From Candidatus Methylophosphatis haderslevensis (GTDB lineage Bacteria; Pseudomonadota; Gammaproteobacteria; Burkholderiales; Rhodocyclaceae), in the NCBI GenBank assembly GCA_016711925.1, contig JADJSA010000006.1, positions 189,909 to 253,908 of the forward strand: DNA of 64,000 bases. Direction: 5' to 3'. Below, one piece after another: positions 41,132 to 52,440 of this stretch (its first letter is position 1; the number at the start of each line of letters is the position of its first letter). The translations under genes and the position numbers were made by a program. Below the pieces are notes generated by a model. The model saw only the letters and a program-made list of their open reading frames with translations, did no database searches and was not told the DNA's origin.

Positions 41132-41637
41132 CGATGGCAACGCCGAGCCCGTTCTTTTCGCCGTTCAACGGCCCCATCGAGATCGGGTTGCGCGCGCTGT
41201 GCGTTCTGACCACCGCCTTCCCGGCGGCGTACGCGCTGCAGCGGCTCGTCGTTTTCGACTACTTCCTCGTCCATTCCGATGACGTCGAGGGTGGGCCCGA
41301 AGGGCTGCACCCTCAGACACCTCACCGCGGTGGCGAGATCCTCGTCCGACGCGGCGTGCTTCAACATGGGCTCACTCTGTACGAGAGCCGGGGGCTCATC
41401 GAGCGCGTCTACAAGGACGGAGGGATTTTCTTCGCGGCGACCGACAGGTCGGCCGATTTCCTCGACACGCTCAGCACCGAGTATCTCAAGGCCCTTCGTG
41501 AGCGCTCCGACTGGGTCGTCGACAGCTTCGGCCTACTCGCAGACGGGGAGCTTGATGCCATTGTTCGGGAGCGCATCGGCACGTGGGGCGCCGAGTTTTC
41601 GATGGAGTCGGTTCTCTGGACCGAGGAGGCCTGGTGA
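41128..41637 (+). CDS. ABC three-component system middle component
   Basis: A 169-residue helical protein: NGPIEIGLRALCVLTTAFP at the start, LQRLVVFDYFLVHSDDVEGG, RGGEILVRRGVLQHGL and a winged-helix-like LYESRGLIERVY followed by GGIFFAATDRSADFLDTL. Proteins of this kind lie between effector and ATPase in ABC-3C systems and are called middle components. They probably link the two. Start and stop overlap the neighbouring genes (ATGA and GTGA). The ATG at the overlap is preferred over a GTG three codons upstream. Confidence 0.75.
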   Translation: MTMATPSPFFSPFNGPIEIGLRALCVLTTAFPAAYALQRLVVFDYFLVHSDDVEGGPEGLHPQTPHRGGEILVRRGVLQHGLTLYESRGLIERVYKDGGIFFAATDRSADFLDTLSTEYLKALRERSDWVVDSFGLLADGELDAIVRERIGTWGAEFSMESVLWTEEAW

Positions 41638-43484
41638 GGTTCGGCTTCGCACTTCGGCGACTGGCTCTCACCGGGCCGGGAAAAGAGCCCGCCGAGGTCA
41701 CATTCAGGCGTGGCCTGAACGTCATTGCCGGGCCCTCGGACACCGGCAAGAGCTTCATCGCGCAGTGTGTCGACTACGCGCTCGGTAGTGGCGACCCACC
41801 GAAGGAGATCCCCGAAGCGGAGGGCTACAGCTCAGTTGTCCTCCAGATCGAGGCCAACAGTGACCAGCGCGTGTACACGCTCGAGCGGAGTCTGCGAGGC
41901 GGTGAGGTCCTTTGCAAGACAGACGGGCAGCCCGACCGGGTGCTCGCGGCGAAGCACCAAGGGGGCAAGGAGGATACGGTCTCACAGTTCCTTCTCGAAC
42001 TGTCCGGGTTGGGCACGAAGAAGGTGCGCACGAACGAGCAGGGCAAGACTCGGCCCCTCAGCTTTCGAGACATCGTGCGCCTAGTCATCATCGACGAGGA
42101 GACGGTCATCAAGGAGACCTCGCCCGTCCTGAGCGGGCAGTTCACGTCGAAGACCGTCGAGAGCGGAGTGTTCCGGCTCCTGCTCACGGGTACCGACGAC
42201 TCCTCGATCATCGCCAAGGAGGATCCCAAGGTTTCCAAGGGGCGGCAAGCCGGGAAGGTCGAGCTACTCGAAAGGCTGCTCACAAACACACGCGAGCGCC
42301 TCGCTGATCTCGGTGAGATGGGCACGCTCACGGACGAGCGAGAGAGGCTCGTTCGCATCGAAGCCTCGATCCAAACTGCCCTGGCAGAGCGAAGCGCCGC
42401 CGAGGCCAGTGTCGTGCCCCTGCAAGCCAAGCGCGGCGCGGCGTGGTCCGCGCTGCGGGCGGTCGAGTCCAAGCTCGCGGTCGTATCGGAGCTGCGGACG
42501 CGGTTCGACCTGTTGCACGAGCAGTACTCATCCGACCTCCGACGGCTCGAGACCATCGCTGAGGCTGGCGTCCGGCTCGACCAGCTTAAGGAGGAGCGAT
42601 GTCCCATGTGCGGCGCGCTCGCCGAACACCACGACCACGCTCATTCTGAAGTGCAACCCGCGCCGGCAGATGTATCACGAGCGTGCCAGGCCGAGGCGGC
42701 CAAGACGGCCAAGCTTCTTCAGGACCTGCAAGACACCCGCACTTCTACCGCTACAGAGATCGAACAGCTCCAAGGGACCCGGGACACGCGCGAGGGTGAA
42801 CTCACTGCAATCACCGCCGACCTGAAGACGCTGATGCAGCGGCATGTCGATGTCGCGGCCAGAAAGGTCGACGACCTTCGGGCGAGCGCCGAGACCTGCC
42901 GCAAGGCAATCGAACTCCTTGAACGTGTGCAGGAGCTGGAGGAACTCCTCGAAGAGGCAAACAAGCCCAAGAGGAAAGACGGGACCGATGTTGCCGGCGC
43001 CGCGGTGAGCACGGCGCAGGCCGATCCGTTCAGCAAGGAGGTCGAGGCGCTACTGAAGGCGTGGCACTTCCCTGATCTTGATCGGGTCTCGTTCAGCGAG
43101 AACGATCAGGACGTTGTGATCTCCGGCCGCGCGCGGAAGAGCCATGGCAAGGGCGTGCGAGCCATCACGCGGGCCGCGTTTAACCTTGCGCTCCTGCGGC
43201 TCTGCGTGGAGGACGAGCGGCCGTTTCCCAATTTCGTCCTTATCGACTCGCCACTCCTCGTCTACGAGGCGCCCGATGCAGACGAGTCGTCGTTCCCGCA
43301 AGACATCAAACAGCACTTCTGGAGTGACGTGAAGACATCGTTCGCGGAGGCGCAGGTCATCATTGTTGAGAACAGCAAGCAGCTCCCCGCAGACGACACG
43401 ATTGACGATGCCAACGTCGTGCTCTTCACGGGAAACGATCAGGGACGGCGAGGATTCATCCCCCAGCCGACGGGCACCGCATGA
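41634..43484 (+). CDS. ABC three-component system ATPase (DUF3732, SMC/Rad50-like)
   Basis: The 616-residue protein has an SMC/RecN-like ABC ATPase domain split by a coiled coil. Walker A is AGPSDTGKSFIAQC near residue 36, the signature helix region RAFNLALLRL is near 510, and the Walker B-like end FVLIDSPLLVYEAPD follows. In the coiled coil, CPMCGALAEHHDHAH resembles the Rad50 zinc hook. The motif set fits DUF3732, the ATPase of ABC-3C systems. It probably senses DNA ends or structure and controls the nuclease effector. The GTG start overlaps the previous stop, and hsdR begins 10 bases after its own stop. Confidence 0.8.
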   Translation: MRFGFALRRLALTGPGKEPAEVTFRRGLNVIAGPSDTGKSFIAQCVDYALGSGDPPKEIPEAEGYSSVVLQIEANSDQRVYTLERSLRGGEVLCKTDGQPDRVLAAKHQGGKEDTVSQFLLELSGLGTKKVRTNEQGKTRPLSFRDIVRLVIIDEETVIKETSPVLSGQFTSKTVESGVFRLLLTGTDDSSIIAKEDPKVSKGRQAGKVELLERLLTNTRERLADLGEMGTLTDERERLVRIEASIQTALAERSAAEASVVPLQAKRGAAWSALRAVESKLAVVSELRTRFDLLHEQYSSDLRRLETIAEAGVRLDQLKEERCPMCGALAEHHDHAHSEVQPAPADVSRACQAEAAKTAKLLQDLQDTRTSTATEIEQLQGTRDTREGELTAITADLKTLMQRHVDVAARKVDDLRASAETCRKAIELLERVQELEELLEEANKPKRKDGTDVAGAAVSTAQADPFSKEVEALLKAWHFPDLDRVSFSENDQDVVISGRARKSHGKGVRAITRAAFNLALLRLCVEDERPFPNFVLIDSPLLVYEAPDADESSFPQDIKQHFWSDVKTSFAEAQVIIVENSKQLPADDTIDDANVVLFTGNDQGRRGFIPQPTGTA

Positions 43485-43494
43485 GGGTCGAGCA

Positions 43495-46400
43495 ATGAGC
43501 ATGCCCCGCCACTCCGAAGCAGCCTTCGAGACCGTGATTGAGGCGCACCTGCTCCAGAACGGCTACGTACCTGTTCCCCGCGAGGGCTTCGACCGCGAGC
43601 GCGCCATCTTCCCCGAGACGGTGCTCGCCTTCATCCGTGAGACGCAGCCCAAGGAGTGGGCCAAGCTGGAGGCGCTGCACGGGGAGAAGACCGGCGAGCA
43701 GATCCTCGGCGATCTGTGCAAGTGGATGGACCAGAACGGCGCGCTCGCGACGCTGCGCCACGGCTTCAAGTGCTACGGGCGCACGCTCCACGCGGCGTTC
43801 TTCAAGGCCGCGCACGAGCTCAATCCGGAGCTGGAAGCACGCTACGCCGCCAACCGCCTAGGGCTGACGCGGCAGCTTCACTTCTCGCCGCGCTCCGAGA
43901 AGTCCTTCGATGTGACGCTAAGCCTGAATGGGATCCCCGTGGCCACGGTGGAGCTGAAGAACCCGCTCACGGGCCAGTGGGTGGAGGATGCGCGCCGGCA
44001 GTACAAGCAGGACCGTGACCCGCGCGAGCCGATCTTCGAGTTCAAGCGCCGTACGCTGGTGCACTTCGCGGCGGATACCGAGTCGGTGCTGATGACCGCC
44101 CGCCTGGCGGGAACGGCGACGCACTTCCTCCCCTTCAACAAGGGATGCGACGGTGGCGCCGGGAACCCGCCCGATCCGGCCGGGCGGACCTACCGCACGG
44201 CCTATCTGTGGGAAGAGGTGCTGCAGCGGGACAGCCTGCTCGACCTGCTCGCGCGCTTCATCCACCTGCAGATCGACGAGAAGCGCGACGACCAGGGCCG
44301 CAAGGTCAAGACCGAGTCGATGATCTTCCCCCGGTATCACCAGCTTCAGGCGGTGCGCATGCTGGTGGATGCCGCGCGTAGCGAAGGCGTGGGGCACAAC
44401 TACCTCGTCGAACACTCGGCCGGCAGCGGCAAGAGCAACACCATCGGTTGGCTGACGCACCGGCTCGCGTCGTTGCACGATGCGGCCAACCAGCGCGTCT
44501 TCGACAGCGTGATTGTGGTGACCGACCGCGTGGTGCTCGACCAGCAGCTTCAGGACACGATCTACCAGTTCGAGCACAAGCGCGGTGTCGTTCAGCGCAT
44601 CGACGAAAGCTCGCGGCAACTCGCCGAGGCACTCGAGAACGCCGTGCCGGTGATCATCACGACGTTGCAGAAGTTCCCGTTCGTGTCGCGCCAGTTGCTC
44701 AAGATGGCCGAAGAGCGCGGCGAGAGCGGCACCGGCATGCTGGCTACCCGGCGCTGCGCGGTGATCATCGACGAGGCCCACAGCTCGCAGGGCGGCGAGA
44801 CGGCGACCGACCTCAAGGAGGTGCTCGGCGGCGAGGGACTGCGGGAAGAAGCGAAGAAGCGCGCGGCCGAGGAAGGCCGTGACGAAATGGAGGAGTTGTT
44901 CCGCAGCATGGCCAAGCGTGGCAAGCAAGCGAATCTGAGTTTCTTCGCCTTCACCGCCACGCCCAAGCACAAGACGCTCGCCGTGTTTGGCCGCGATGGT
45001 CAGCCCGCGCACCGCTACACGATGCGGCAGGCAATCGAGGAGGAGTTCATCCTCGACGTGCTGAAGCACTACACGAGCTACGCGACCTACTTCAAGCTCC
45101 TCAAGGCGTGCGAGGACGATCCCAACGTCGAGCGCAAGAAGGCCGCGCAGGCGCTGGCGCGCTTCATGAAGCTGCACCCGCACAACATCGCGCAGAAGAC
45201 CGAGGTGATGGTCGAGCACTTCCAGGCGGTCACCCGCCACAAGATCGGCGGCCGTGCCAAGGCGATGGTGGTGACGGGCTCGCGACTCGAAGCCGTGCGC
45301 TACAAGCAGAGCTTCGATCGGTACATCCGGGAGAAGGGCTACGCCATCAAGTCGCTGGTGGCCTTCTCGGGCACGGTGCAGGACGACAAGCTCGCCGGCG
45401 TCAACTACACCGAGGTGGGCATGAACCACGGCATCTCCGAGAAAGATCTGCCCGAAAAGTTCACGACGCAGGAGTACCAGGTCCTGCTCGTGGCGGAGAA
45501 GTACCAGACCGGATTCGACCAGCCGCTGCTGCACACGATGTTCGTGGACAAGCGGCTTGCGGGCATCCAGGCAGTGCAGACGCTCTCGCGCTTGAATCGG
45601 ATTCACCCACTCAAGGAAGACACGTTCGTTCTCGACTTCGTGAACGACCGCGAAGAAATCCGCGAGGCCTTCAAGGTCTACTACGAAGGCGCGGAGATTG
45701 GCGAGCAGGTCGATCCCGCGCGCATGTACGCCATCAAGAGCGAGCTCGACGCCTCCGGAATCTACCTGGACGAGGAGATGGAGCGACTCTGCGACGTGTA
45801 CTTCAAGCCGAAGCAGCGGCAGAGCCCGATGGACCACCAGGCGATGAACGCGGCGCTCGATCCGGCCGTCTCGCGATTCACCGTGCGCCAGAAGGACAAC
45901 GAGGAAGAGGCCGAACTCTGGCGCGGCAAGGTGCAGGCGCTTCTGAACCTCTATGGCTTCCTGAGCCAGGTGATCCCGTATCAGGACTCGGACCTCGAGC
46001 GCCTGTACGTCTTCCTCCGCCACCTTTCGGCGAAGCTGCCGCGCCGCAAGAGCGGTCCGGCCTATCAGTTCGACGATGAGGTGCGGCTCGACTACTACCG
46101 CCTGCAGAAGATCAGCGAAGGATCGATCTCGTTGCAGGACGGCGAGGCCCGTCGCCTCGATGGCCCCACCGAGGTCGGCAGCGGCCTGGTGCGTGCTCAG
46201 CCGGTGCCGCTGTCGCAGCTCATCGACGTCGTGAACGAGCGCTTCGGTACGGACTTCAACCAGGCGGATCAGCTCTTCTTCGACCAGATCGTCGAAGCAG
46301 CGATGGCCAACGACGGACTGCGACAGGCGGCCGCGGTCAATCCGGGCGACAAGTTCGAACTGGTGTTCAAGAACCTGCTGGAGACCCTGTTCGTCGAGCG

Positions 46401-47046
46401 CATGGATCAGAACGAAGAGATCTACGTGCGCTACATGAACGATGCGCCGTTCCAGAAGATCGTGACCGAGTGGATGGCGTCGGAGGCGTATCGACGGTTG
46501 CGTAGCGCTACGGTCGATGCGTCCCAGGAGGCAAAACCCCGGGTCCTGCCGCCGAAGCTCCGGATTGTCGAGCCTGATCCAGAGAAACGATACGTCACCT
46601 GCGCGCCGCTCGTTCCACTCAAGGCTGCCGCTGGCGCCTTCGGCGACCCTCAGCATGTTGAGACCGAAGGATTCGAGTGGGTCGCCGTCGAGACCGGGCA
46701 CCGTCTGCGCCCCGGCATGTTTGTCGCGCAGGTCGTCGGCAAGTCCATGGAGCCCACGATCCCGGACGGCGCGTACTGCCTCTTCCGCGCGCCGGTCGAG
46801 GGTAATCGCCAGGGCAAGATGGTACTCGTCCAGCTCCGGGACACCGCCGATCCCGAGACGAGCCAGCGTTGTACGGTCAAGCGATACGAAAGCGAGAAGG
46901 CCGCTAAGGGCGACTCCTGGCGCCACGAACGCATCACCCTCAAGCCCGTCAACCCGGACTTCGAACCGATCGTGCTAACGGCCAAGGACCAGGGCGAGCT
47001 GCAAGTGATCGCGGAGCTCGTTGAGGTGATCGGAGCGGACGGGTGA
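43495..47046 (+). CDS. hsdR: Type I restriction subunit HsdR with C-terminal S24 (LexA-like) peptidase domain
   Basis: The 1183-residue protein has the HsdR nuclease site (D in KSFDVTLSL and ELK in ATVELKNPL). Its translocase motifs are EHSAGSGKSNT, VVTDRVVLDQQ, IIDEAHSSQGG, FTATPKHKT and QTLSRLNRIH, and the helical C-domain reaches about residue 1020. The last 150 residues are unusual. KAAAGAFGDP contains A1046-G1047, GKSMEPTIPDG has S1084 and CTVKRYES has K1129. This is the cleavage site plus Ser/Lys dyad arrangement of S24 peptidases such as LexA and UmuD. The fusion suggests self-cleavage or damage-linked control of restriction. Whether it cleaves is unknown. Confidence 0.9.
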   Translation: MSMPRHSEAAFETVIEAHLLQNGYVPVPREGFDRERAIFPETVLAFIRETQPKEWAKLEALHGEKTGEQILGDLCKWMDQNGALATLRHGFKCYGRTLHAAFFKAAHELNPELEARYAANRLGLTRQLHFSPRSEKSFDVTLSLNGIPVATVELKNPLTGQWVEDARRQYKQDRDPREPIFEFKRRTLVHFAADTESVLMTARLAGTATHFLPFNKGCDGGAGNPPDPAGRTYRTAYLWEEVLQRDSLLDLLARFIHLQIDEKRDDQGRKVKTESMIFPRYHQLQAVRMLVDAARSEGVGHNYLVEHSAGSGKSNTIGWLTHRLASLHDAANQRVFDSVIVVTDRVVLDQQLQDTIYQFEHKRGVVQRIDESSRQLAEALENAVPVIITTLQKFPFVSRQLLKMAEERGESGTGMLATRRCAVIIDEAHSSQGGETATDLKEVLGGEGLREEAKKRAAEEGRDEMEELFRSMAKRGKQANLSFFAFTATPKHKTLAVFGRDGQPAHRYTMRQAIEEEFILDVLKHYTSYATYFKLLKACEDDPNVERKKAAQALARFMKLHPHNIAQKTEVMVEHFQAVTRHKIGGRAKAMVVTGSRLEAVRYKQSFDRYIREKGYAIKSLVAFSGTVQDDKLAGVNYTEVGMNHGISEKDLPEKFTTQEYQVLLVAEKYQTGFDQPLLHTMFVDKRLAGIQAVQTLSRLNRIHPLKEDTFVLDFVNDREEIREAFKVYYEGAEIGEQVDPARMYAIKSELDASGIYLDEEMERLCDVYFKPKQRQSPMDHQAMNAALDPAVSRFTVRQKDNEEEAELWRGKVQALLNLYGFLSQVIPYQDSDLERLYVFLRHLSAKLPRRKSGPAYQFDDEVRLDYYRLQKISEGSISLQDGEARRLDGPTEVGSGLVRAQPVPLSQLIDVVNERFGTDFNQADQLFFDQIVEAAMANDGLRQAAAVNPGDKFELVFKNLLETLFVERMDQNEEIYVRYMNDAPFQKIVTEWMASEAYRRLRSATVDASQEAKPRVLPPKLRIVEPDPEKRYVTCAPLVPLKAAAGAFGDPQHVETEGFEWVAVETGHRLRPGMFVAQVVGKSMEPTIPDGAYCLFRAPVEGNRQGKMVLVQLRDTADPETSQRCTVKRYESEKAAKGDSWRHERITLKPVNPDFEPIVLTAKDQGELQVIAELVEVIGADG

Positions 47047-47073
47047 TGATTCCGGCGTGCGGAGTTGCCATTG

Positions 47074-47463
47074 GCGCACCGCAGCCAGTACGACTTCATC
47101 GACGGCTACGCGCGCCACATGCGCGGCGCGCTGCCGCACGCCTCGTTCATCGGCTTCACCGGCACGCCGATCGAGCTGCAGGACGCCAACACGCGCGCGG
47201 TGTTCGGCGACTACATCAGCGTCTACGACATCCAGCGCGCGGTGCAGGACGGCGCCACGGTGCCGATCTACCACGAGAGCCGGCTGGCCAAGCTCGCGCT
47301 CGACGAGGCCGAGTGGCCGAAGATCGACTCGGGGTTCGAGGAGGCGACCGAGGGCGAGGAGGCCGAACGTAAGGACGGCCATCCGCCCGACAAGCAGGAG
47401 AAGGCAACGGAGACCGTGCTGGAGCAAGCCGCGCTACTCTCTTCAGAATGGACATCGGCATAG
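47074..47463 (+). pseudogene. hsdR: Fragment of a second hsdR
   Basis: From AHRSQYDFIDGYARHM on, the sequence matches the middle of a different type I HsdR: FIGFTGTPIELQDANTRAVF (helicase motif III), DYISVYDIQRAVQDGATVPI and YHESRLAKLALDE. The normal IADE before AHRS is replaced by LPL, which marks a junction. The frame stops soon after EQAALLSS, so most of the protein is missing at both ends. It fits the same older system as the truncated hsdM at 35548, with the intact operon lying between the two halves. Confidence 0.8.
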
Positions 47464-47964
47464 TCATGAGCGCCGACGTGAAGGACGACGCCTGCGAGGG
47501 CATGCTGCAGAAGAGCGCCTCATCAATCGCCGACGGTGCGCCTATGGGGATGACGCGGTAATGGTACCGAATATGCCCGGCCCCGAAATCGTTCGACTCA
47601 AGGATGTGGTCGCCAATTGCCGCTGCACCGGGGCCGCTTCCGTGAGCGTCGAGGCCGAACGTCTCCTACCTGACTGCGACCGGATGCTCGGCGGTGCCCT
47701 CGCGCCGGCGCGTCAGTGACCGGAAATGGCCGCCAGCCGAAGTCGTTAAACCATACGCCGCTGACCGGTTGCGCGGCATGGCCGCCGTTGGCAACGCGCG
47801 GCCCCGCCAAAGAACTGCACGTAACAGGCTATCGGAATCTTCGGTGGCACGCGCATGATGCGCGCAGTACGGCCGATTCCCGGGCGTTGCTGAATTCATG
47901 TCTCCAACCCTGGACGGCAAATGGCACTAAGATCCACGCAAATCCATTCGATCGGGCGGCGCAC
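47464..47964. other. 501 bases without a supported gene at the right edge of the island
   Basis: Short frames occur (for example a 31-codon frame at 47466 and a 52-codon frame at 47561), but none has a ribosome-binding site or known motif. No tRNA, integrase or clear direct repeat with the left edge was found. It separates the hsdR fragment from the chromosomal DUF6394/K+ channel genes. Confidence 0.5.
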
Positions 47965-48348
47965 ATGAATCTTGAAAAGGTCATCTTCGGTTTTTTCATC
48001 GTCTTCGCGGCGACGCTGAACTTCGGTTTCGTCATCGGCGAGATCGACAATCCGATGCATCACAACGCGCTCGAACTGTTCCTGGCCATCGTGGTTAACC
48101 TGATCGCCACCGTGCTCAAGTTCGGCGACCGCACCCAGGTCGGCGCGGTGCACCTGGCGACCAGCCTGGTGGCCGACCTGCAACTGGTCGCCGCGGCCTG
48201 CGTCTGGGCCTATGCAGCCTACGCCTCGCCATCCGGCGTAGACGCCCCGGCCATCACCACCGTGGTCTCGCTGGCGGCAGGCGCGCTGCTGGCCAACATC
48301 GTCTCGGTCGTGATGCTGATAATCGAGACCATGATGCTGCGCCGCTGA
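47965..48348 (+). CDS. DUF6394 family membrane protein
   Basis: A 127-residue inner-membrane protein with four helices: VIFGFFIVFAATLNFGFVI, ALELFLAIVVNLIATVLKF, LVADLQLVAAACVWAYAAYA and TTVVSLAAGALLANIVSVVM. Conserved features include GEIDNPMHHN between helices 1 and 2 and FGDRTQVGAVHLATSL. The name is recalled from similar gene pairs where this protein precedes a TrkA-domain K+ channel, as it does here with a 15-base gap. Function unknown. A channel accessory subunit is a reasonable guess. Confidence 0.7.
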   Translation: MNLEKVIFGFFIVFAATLNFGFVIGEIDNPMHHNALELFLAIVVNLIATVLKFGDRTQVGAVHLATSLVADLQLVAAACVWAYAAYASPSGVDAPAITTVVSLAAGALLANIVSVVMLIIETMMLRR

Positions 48349-48363
48349 GCGATCGCGACCGCG

Positions 48364-50073
48364 ATGCACTCGAACAGCGCCATTCTGCTGATCTTCCGGC
48401 GCATGCGCGCGCCGCTGATCGTGCTGATCCTGATCTATGCGGTGTCGGTGTTCGGCCTGACCGTGATTCCCGGAGCCGATGCCAACGGCAAGCCGTGGCA
48501 GATGGGTTTCTTCCACGCCTTCTACTTCATCAGCTACACCGCCACCACCATAGGCTTCGGCGAGATCCCGTATGCCTTCACCGATGCGCAGCGCATGTGG
48601 GTGACGTTCTCGATCTACCTCTCGGTGATCGGCTGGGCCTATGCGATCGGCACGCTGCTGGGCCTGGTGCAGGACCGTGCGTTCCAGCATGCGATCACCC
48701 TGCAGCGCTTCGCGCGCAGCGTGCGTGGCGTGCGCGAGCCGTTCTATCTGGTCTGCGGCTATGGCGAGACCGGGCAGATGCTGTGCCGCGCGCTGGACGA
48801 TTTGAACCGCCGCTTCGTGGTCATCGACATCGACCCGGCACGAATCGACGAGCTCGAACTGCAGGATCTGCGCGCCGATGCGCCCGGCGTGGCGGCCGAC
48901 GCGCGCCAGCCCGACAACCTGCTGCTGGCCGGATTGACGAGCCGGCACTGCGCTGGCGTGGCCGCGCTGACCAGCGACGACGAGGCCAATCTCGCGGTGG
49001 CCGCCGCCACGCGGCTGCTCAAGCGCGATCTACCGGTGCTGTGCCGCGTTACGCGGCCGGAGATCGCCGCCAACATGAAGTCGTTCGGCATCGCGCACAT
49101 CATCAATCCGTTCGAAACCTTTGGCGAGTACCTGGCGCTGGCCATCCGCTCGCCGGGTTCGTACCAGTTGATGGAATGGCTCACCGCCACGCCCGGCAGC
49201 GAACTGGAGCCCCAGCGCGAACCGGCGCGCGGCCAGTGGATCCTGTGCGGCTTCGGCCGCTTCGGCCAGGCGATCATCGACGACCTGCAGGCAGAAGGCA
49301 TCGACCTGACCGTCATCCAGCCCGAGCAGTCGGGCGCCTGCGCGGTGCGCCAGCTCGTCGGCGTCGGCAACGAGCGGCAGGTGCTCGAAGCGGCAGGCAT
49401 CGACCAGGCCGTCGGCATCATCGCCGGCACCAACAACGACATCGTGAACCTGGCGATCGTGGCCACCGCCGAGGAGATCAAGCCCGCGCTGTTCACCGTC
49501 CTGCGGCAAAATCTGCAGTCGAACCGCATGCTGTTTTCGACCTTCAAGGCAGACTTCACGGTGCGGCCGGCCGAGATCATCGCCCACGAATGCCTGGGTC
49601 TGCTGACCACCCCGCTGCTGGCGCGCTTTCTCGCCGAAGTGAAGCGGCGCGATGACGCCTGGAGCGATGCAGTGGTGGCGCGCATCGTCGCGACCTGCGG
49701 TCAGCGCGTACCGACCACCTGGAACGTCGCACTCGATGCCGGCGGCGCGCCCTCGCTCGCGGGCGAGTTCGGCAGTGGCGCGCGGATCGAACTCGGCAGC
49801 CTGTTGCGCGATCCTGCAGACCGCAACGAGCGCCTGGCGGTCGTGCCGCTGCTGCTGCTGCGCGCAGCCGAACAGCATCTGCTGCCGGCCGACGACTTCG
49901 TGTTGCGCGCGGGCGACGACATCCTGTTCGCCAGCACGCGCGACGCACGCTCGCGCCTGCACGGCACCCTGGTCAATGCCAACGACCGCGACTACGTGCT
50001 ACATGGCCGGGCGCAGCGCGCCGGCTGGCTGTGGCGCAAGCTGGCCGGCGAGCAACCGACTCCCGCGGCCTGA
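48364..50073 (+). CDS. Potassium channel with two TrkA-N/RCK domains
   Basis: The 569-residue protein begins with two membrane helices around a pore loop. The selectivity filter reads TATTIGFGEIPY, where classical K+ channels have TVGYGD, so it is a variant. RCK domain 1 starts with the Rossmann loop FYLVCGYGETGQMLCRAL near residue 122, then VIDIDPARIDEL. Domain 2 starts with WILCGFGRFGQAIIDDL near residue 292. Such channels are gated by cytoplasmic ligands bound to the RCK ring. It forms a pair with the small membrane protein upstream. Selectivity for K+ is inferred from fold. Confidence 0.88.
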   Translation: MHSNSAILLIFRRMRAPLIVLILIYAVSVFGLTVIPGADANGKPWQMGFFHAFYFISYTATTIGFGEIPYAFTDAQRMWVTFSIYLSVIGWAYAIGTLLGLVQDRAFQHAITLQRFARSVRGVREPFYLVCGYGETGQMLCRALDDLNRRFVVIDIDPARIDELELQDLRADAPGVAADARQPDNLLLAGLTSRHCAGVAALTSDDEANLAVAAATRLLKRDLPVLCRVTRPEIAANMKSFGIAHIINPFETFGEYLALAIRSPGSYQLMEWLTATPGSELEPQREPARGQWILCGFGRFGQAIIDDLQAEGIDLTVIQPEQSGACAVRQLVGVGNERQVLEAAGIDQAVGIIAGTNNDIVNLAIVATAEEIKPALFTVLRQNLQSNRMLFSTFKADFTVRPAEIIAHECLGLLTTPLLARFLAEVKRRDDAWSDAVVARIVATCGQRVPTTWNVALDAGGAPSLAGEFGSGARIELGSLLRDPADRNERLAVVPLLLLRAAEQHLLPADDFVLRAGDDILFASTRDARSRLHGTLVNANDRDYVLHGRAQRAGWLWRKLAGEQPTPAA

Positions 50074-50098
50074 GTCCACACCACGGCAGGCCTGGAAT

Positions 50099-50193
50099 CC
50101 GCATGGACAGGGCATCCCAGGCCGGCCCTGGCGCAGAGCCAATGTCCATGCGGTCCCCGAGCACGCCTGCCTGGAGAGCGGCTGTCCATGCGG
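50099..50193. repeat. REP-like cluster, three cores (copies D1-D3)
   Basis: CCGCATGGACA at 50099-50109 is mirrored by TGTCCATGCGG at 50143-50153 and again at 50183-50193, a perfect 11-base inverted repeat and a direct duplication. The convergent gap between the K+ channel and prpE genes is 121 bases and is mostly filled by this. A transcription-terminating or protein-binding role for both genes is possible. Confidence 0.6.
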
Positions 50194-50194
50194 C

Positions 50195-52119
<1,925 letters not shown>

Positions 52120-52440
52120 ACCGGCACTTCCTCCCTTTTGTTTTTACGCGCCATGATCTCGCGAACCGCGCCAGGTGCCGCGCTCGATCCGGCGCGCGAC
52201 ACCTGCATCCAAGATAGCGCATCGGTGGCGTTTGCCTAGCCCTCGGCCGGGTGAGAACGCCCGGGCCGATCCGGCCGCCGCGGCGACGGCCCGATCGCGA
52301 CACTGCCCGGAGAGCCTCGCCAGCAGACGATCTGCGGGCTGTATGTCTGCAGATCGCCATTCCATGCGCCTCCGCAGGCAGGCATCGCCAGGCGCGCCAT
52401 CCGCTGCGGCTTGCAGGGCATCGCCATGGGCGCCGCCGGT
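52120..52440. repeat. Intergenic gap with an inverted REP-like copy F
   Basis: No gene is supported in these 321 bases, which separate prpE (starting leftwards) from the 3' end of the sheath-protein gene. CGCCATTCCATGCG at 52355-52368 is the reverse complement of part of copy C at 27045. GC-rich inverted segments (CCGCAGG, GCAGGCATCGCC) continue to 52440. Confidence 0.4.

Noticed and set aside
43918..46926. A 1000-codon open frame opposite hsdR
   Set aside because: The plus-strand frame has complete HsdR motifs. The antisense frame has none and is a codon-bias shadow.
47466..47719. Short frames after the hsdR fragment
   Set aside because: No motif, no ribosome-binding site, and they lie in what looks like decayed island edge.
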